This document shows, one piece after another, positions 5,402 through 7,261 of a stretch of DNA of 7,261 nt. The notes beneath the pieces are model-generated. The model did not search any database, was not told the DNA's origin, and was given only the letters and a program-made list of their open reading frames with translations. The stretch is from the NCBI GenBank assembly GCA_030618975.1, contig JAUXCH010000238.1, positions 1 through 7,261 on the forward strand, written 5' to 3'. Numbering within the stretch: position 1 is the first letter of the stretch; each line of letters opens with the position of its first letter. The translations under genes were made by a program, and so were the position numbers. The DNA comes from Planctomycetia bacterium. Lineage in GTDB: Bacteria; Planctomycetota; PLA2; JAEUHO01.

Positions 5402-7168
5402 ATGGAATCCTCGGCAGGCGAGCGCAACTGGACAGGCTATGGGGTCCCGGCCCTCGTGGCCCTGCTGCTCGGGATCCAGTTCTTCCTCGGATTCCGCGGA
5501 TTCGGCCAGCCCGACGGCGGCCTCCTCGGTCTGCTGGAGGCACCGGGCGCCCTGCTCGGCTGGGGCGGCGTGGTGATCCTCGCCGTGCTGCTCGGCTGGC
5601 TGATCGCGGGGCTGGTGGGCCGCGACCTGTTCGGCCTCCGAGGCGCGTCGGGACTCGTGGTGCGCCTCGTCGGGTGCGTCGCGCTGGGCCTGGCGCTCTC
5701 CGGCGTGTTCGGCCTCCTGGGCGGCCGGGCCGGGGGGGGCGAGGTGGGCGCCGGCATCGGCGACCTGCTGGGCTCCGCGCTCGGCAACGTGCCGGCGATC
5801 CTGGTCCTGATCCTGATGGCGGTACCCGCCCTCCTGCTCTCGATCTCGCCCTTCTTCAGCACCGGGCCCAAGGTCGCCCGGCCCGGCGCGGGCGTCAGCC
5901 TGGACGCGCTCGCCGATCTGGAGCCGAAGCCCGGGCTCTACGAGGGCGGCACGACGCACCAGCCCAAGCCGCTCTACCCGGAGCGTCGATTCGACGAGAG
6001 CGGCAACGAGATCCCCATGACGTTCGACGCCCGTGACGTGGGGCAGGTGCGCTACGCCGACGAGGGGCCCGACCCGGAGGAGGCCACGCGCACGCAGAAG
6101 CCGGAGCCGGTGCCCGCGCCCGACGCCGAGGACCTGGCCGACGGGGTGCGCTTCGCGGACGACGACGACGCCGAGGGGGACGAGGGGGCGCCCTCGAAAC
6201 CGGAGCCGGTGGAGGCGGACGACGGGCGCATCCCGCTGGGGAACGGCGTCCGGTACGTGGACGAAGAAGACGGGGACGAGGAGGCAGACGAGGACGGCGA
6301 GGAAGAGGAGCACGAGGACGTCGAGGAGGGGGAGGAGGAGATTCCCGAACCCGAGGAACCGGAAGCGGCACCGCCGCCGCGACCCGTGGTGCCCGCGGTG
6401 ACGCCCAGGCCGGTCACGACCCCGCCGCCCCCGGCAGTGAGGGCCGCCGACGCGCTCGATCAGCTGCAGGACGAGGACGAGGGCGCGCGCTACCGCGCCA
6501 AGCTCGAGGACTCCGGCATCTTCGACGAGCCTCCGCTTCCGGCCCCCAGGCCGACGCCGGGAGCGGAGGAGAAGCCCCCTTCCACGAAGAAGAAGGCGAC
6601 GAAGAAGAAGGCGGCGCGCGCGAGGAAGAAGCCCGCCGCCACGAAGAAGAAGACACCGGCGAAGAAGAAGGCGTCCCCGAAGAAGAAGACGCCCGCGAAG
6701 AAGAAGGCCGCCACAGCGGGCAAGCAGGCAGCGGCGAAGAAGAAGCCGGCCACGGCGAAAAAGGCCACCTCCACGAAGAAGAAGAAGACCGCCAAGGCGA
6801 AGAAGACCGCCCCCGCCGGCAGGCAGGCAGCGGCGAAGAAGAAGGCCGCGCCCAAGAAGAAGGGCAAGGCCGCGTCGGCCGCGGCCCCCGAGCCTGTCGA
6901 AGGGGCGCCCCGTCGCAAGGGCGCGACGACGACCGTGGCCCGGGACGAGATCTACGACAAGGCGGTCGCCGTCGCAATGGAGCGGAGCGCCGCCTCCTCG
7001 GTCCTCCTCAGCCGGCGGCTGGGGATCGGCTACGCCCAGGCGCGGAGCCTGATCGAGCTGCTCGTCGCGGACGGGATCCTGGGCGAGATGACACCCAGCG
7101 GATCCCGCCCCGTCCTCGTCACCGAGGAGGAGTGGGAGGAGCGCGCGGGCGAGGGTCGGCCCGACTGA
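5402..7168 (+). CDS. Motorless FtsK-like membrane protein with H1-like lysine tract and C-terminal FtsK gamma domain
   Basis: This 588-residue protein has no named family that I know. Four hydrophobic segments (about 15-34, 49-73, 83-107, 125-152) resemble an FtsK membrane domain. Residues 211-320 are acidic, with three VR(Y/F)xD motifs; 24 of the 34 residues at 287-320 are Asp/Glu. A Pro-rich stretch (321-345) and a short mixed helix (346-375) follow. Residues 391-490 are histone-H1-like, with 41 Lys, 3 Arg and no acidic residue. Residues 515-579 are an FtsK gamma winged helix: DEIYDKAVAV, then LLSRRLGIGYAQARSLIELL, ending TEEEWE. It aligns without gaps to residues 679-743 of the adjacent FtsK, with 24 of 65 identities by hand count. 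No Walker A, Walker B or alpha domain is present. The start is ATG 5402 with AGGA ten bases upstream, 49 bases after ftsK, so an operon is likely. I infer a membrane-tethered DNA-binding partner or regulator of FtsK. The CDS is certain; the function is not. Confidence 0.93.
   Translation: MESSAGERNWTGYGVPALVALLLGIQFFLGFRGFGQPDGGLLGLLEAPGALLGWGGVVILAVLLGWLIAGLVGRDLFGLRGASGLVVRLVGCVALGLALSGVFGLLGGRAGGGEVGAGIGDLLGSALGNVPAILVLILMAVPALLLSISPFFSTGPKVARPGAGVSLDALADLEPKPGLYEGGTTHQPKPLYPERRFDESGNEIPMTFDARDVGQVRYADEGPDPEEATRTQKPEPVPAPDAEDLADGVRFADDDDAEGDEGAPSKPEPVEADDGRIPLGNGVRYVDEEDGDEEADEDGEEEEHEDVEEGEEEIPEPEEPEAAPPPRPVVPAVTPRPVTTPPPPAVRAADALDQLQDEDEGARYRAKLEDSGIFDEPPLPAPRPTPGAEEKPPSTKKKATKKKAARARKKPAATKKKTPAKKKASPKKKTPAKKKAATAGKQAAAKKKPATAKKATSTKKKKTAKAKKTAPAGRQAAAKKKAAPKKKGKAASAAAPEPVEGAPRRKGATTTVARDEIYDKAVAVAMERSAASSVLLSRRLGIGYAQARSLIELLVADGILGEMTPSGSRPVLVTEEEWEERAGEGRPD
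6044..6265 (+). repeat. Three-fold VRYAD-type protein repeat in the acidic linker
   Basis: The motif appears as QVRYADE (215-221), GVRFADD (248-254) and GVRYVDE (282-288), with the arginines 33 and 34 residues apart. The first two units also each contain KPEPV (233-237 and 266-270), exactly 16 residues after the motif arginine. This makes a roughly 33-residue tandem unit inside the acidic linker of the motorless FtsK-like protein. The preserved spacing and aromatic position in otherwise loose acidic sequence suggest selected short binding motifs. Confidence 0.7.
6572..6871 (+). repeat. Lysine-rich, histone-H1-like repeat tract
   Basis: Codons 391-490 of the motorless FtsK-like gene encode repeated KKK blocks separated by Ala, Pro, Thr and Ser (TKKKTPAKKKASPKKKTPAK and similar). 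The count is 41 Lys and 3 Arg, with no Asp or Glu. A 21-base direct repeat (6725-6745 and 6824-6844), encoding QAAAKKK, occurs twice, exactly 99 bases (33 codons) apart, showing growth by internal duplication. Such tails in H1-like and HU-tail proteins bind DNA without sequence preference. The AAG-rich DNA is also prone to slippage, so repeat number may vary between strains. Confidence 0.85.
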
Positions 7169-7205
7169 CGAGTGACCGTGACGAATGACCGTGACGAGTG
7201 ACTCG
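7166..7205 (+). repeat. Short tandem repeat starting at the stop codon
   Basis: Three near-identical units follow one another: TGACGAGTGACCG (7166-7178), TGACGAATGACCG (7179-7191) and TGACGAGTGACTCG (7192-7205). The first TGA is the stop codon of the motorless FtsK-like gene. The third unit also contains the inverted repeat ACGAG-TGA-CTCGT (7194-7206). Because the unit length is 13 bases, the copies lie in different frames and are not an extension of the protein. Confidence 0.75.
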
Positions 7206-7214
7206 TGAGGGCGT

Positions 7215-7244
7215 GCGGTCCTCAGCCGTCGGACGCGGGACCGC
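7215..7244 (+). terminator. Inverted repeat downstream of the operon, candidate terminator
   Basis: GCGGTCC (7215-7221) and GGACCGC (7238-7244) can form a 7-bp stem with a 16-base loop, 46 bases after the last stop codon. There is no T-tract, so it would need Rho or another factor, or it may be a chance GC stem. Bases 7169-7261 otherwise show no gene. Confidence 0.3.
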
Positions 7245-7261
7245 CGGCAGCGTGTCGACGA

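Noticed and set aside
3397..5427. A 676-codon minus-strand open frame opposite ftsK
   Set aside because: It is fully antisense to a certain FtsK, and its His/Val/Arg/Asp-rich composition follows from the codon use of the sense gene.
6414..6977. Minus-strand frames rich in Phe or Ser opposite the lysine tract
   Set aside because: They are the complement of AAG-rich lysine codons (CTT, TTC and TCT repeats) and have no independent support.
1..7261. CRISPR arrays, tRNA or rRNA genes, toxin-antitoxin pairs, prophage genes
   Set aside because: I saw no regularly spaced repeats with unique spacers, no cloverleaf-like sequence, no rRNA-like segments, and no phage or toxin motifs on either strand.

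Overview
The window is very GC-rich throughout. It holds three complete plus-strand genes, the last codons of a fourth, and a decayed transposase fragment on the minus strand. GC-ending codons, an exported carboxypeptidase-regulatory-like (beta-sandwich) protein, and strongly acidic and lysine-rich tracts suggest a high-GC Planctomycetota or a similar deep-branching, probably environmental or metagenomic bacterium. This assignment is an inference from style, since no taxonomic marker is present.

Layout. Bases 1-63 are the last 20 codons of an unidentified upstream gene. Bases 64-1060 contain no intact gene, but the minus strand at 600-414 carries the C-terminal end of an IS91-like (Y2_Tnp) transposase broken by a frameshift. 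Bases 1061-2794 encode a 577-residue membrane-anchored or exported protein with a carboxypeptidase-regulatory-like fold near its N-terminus. A 236-base gap with a GC hairpin follows. Bases 3031-5352 encode a complete SpoIIIE-sized FtsK DNA translocase: membrane domain, acidic/basic linker, alpha domain, RecA-type motor and gamma domain. After a 49-base gap holding a GC-only hairpin with a possible Shine-Dalgarno sequence in its loop, bases 5402-7168 encode a 588-residue protein.

The last protein is the most interesting feature. It begins with an FtsK-like set of about four membrane helices and ends with a clear FtsK gamma winged-helix domain. The ungapped hand alignment to the gamma domain of the neighbouring FtsK gives 24 of 65 identities. 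The whole alpha/beta motor is missing. In its place is a long acidic region with a repeated VRYAD-type motif, followed by a histone-H1-like stretch with 41 lysines in 100 residues and no acidic residue. It looks like a motorless FtsK paralogue: a membrane-tethered DNA-binding protein encoded just downstream of the pump. The two genes probably form one transcription unit. A working hypothesis is that the motorless protein tethers or marks chromosomal DNA at the septum, or modulates FtsK loading, through a gamma domain whose DNA-reading residues have changed.
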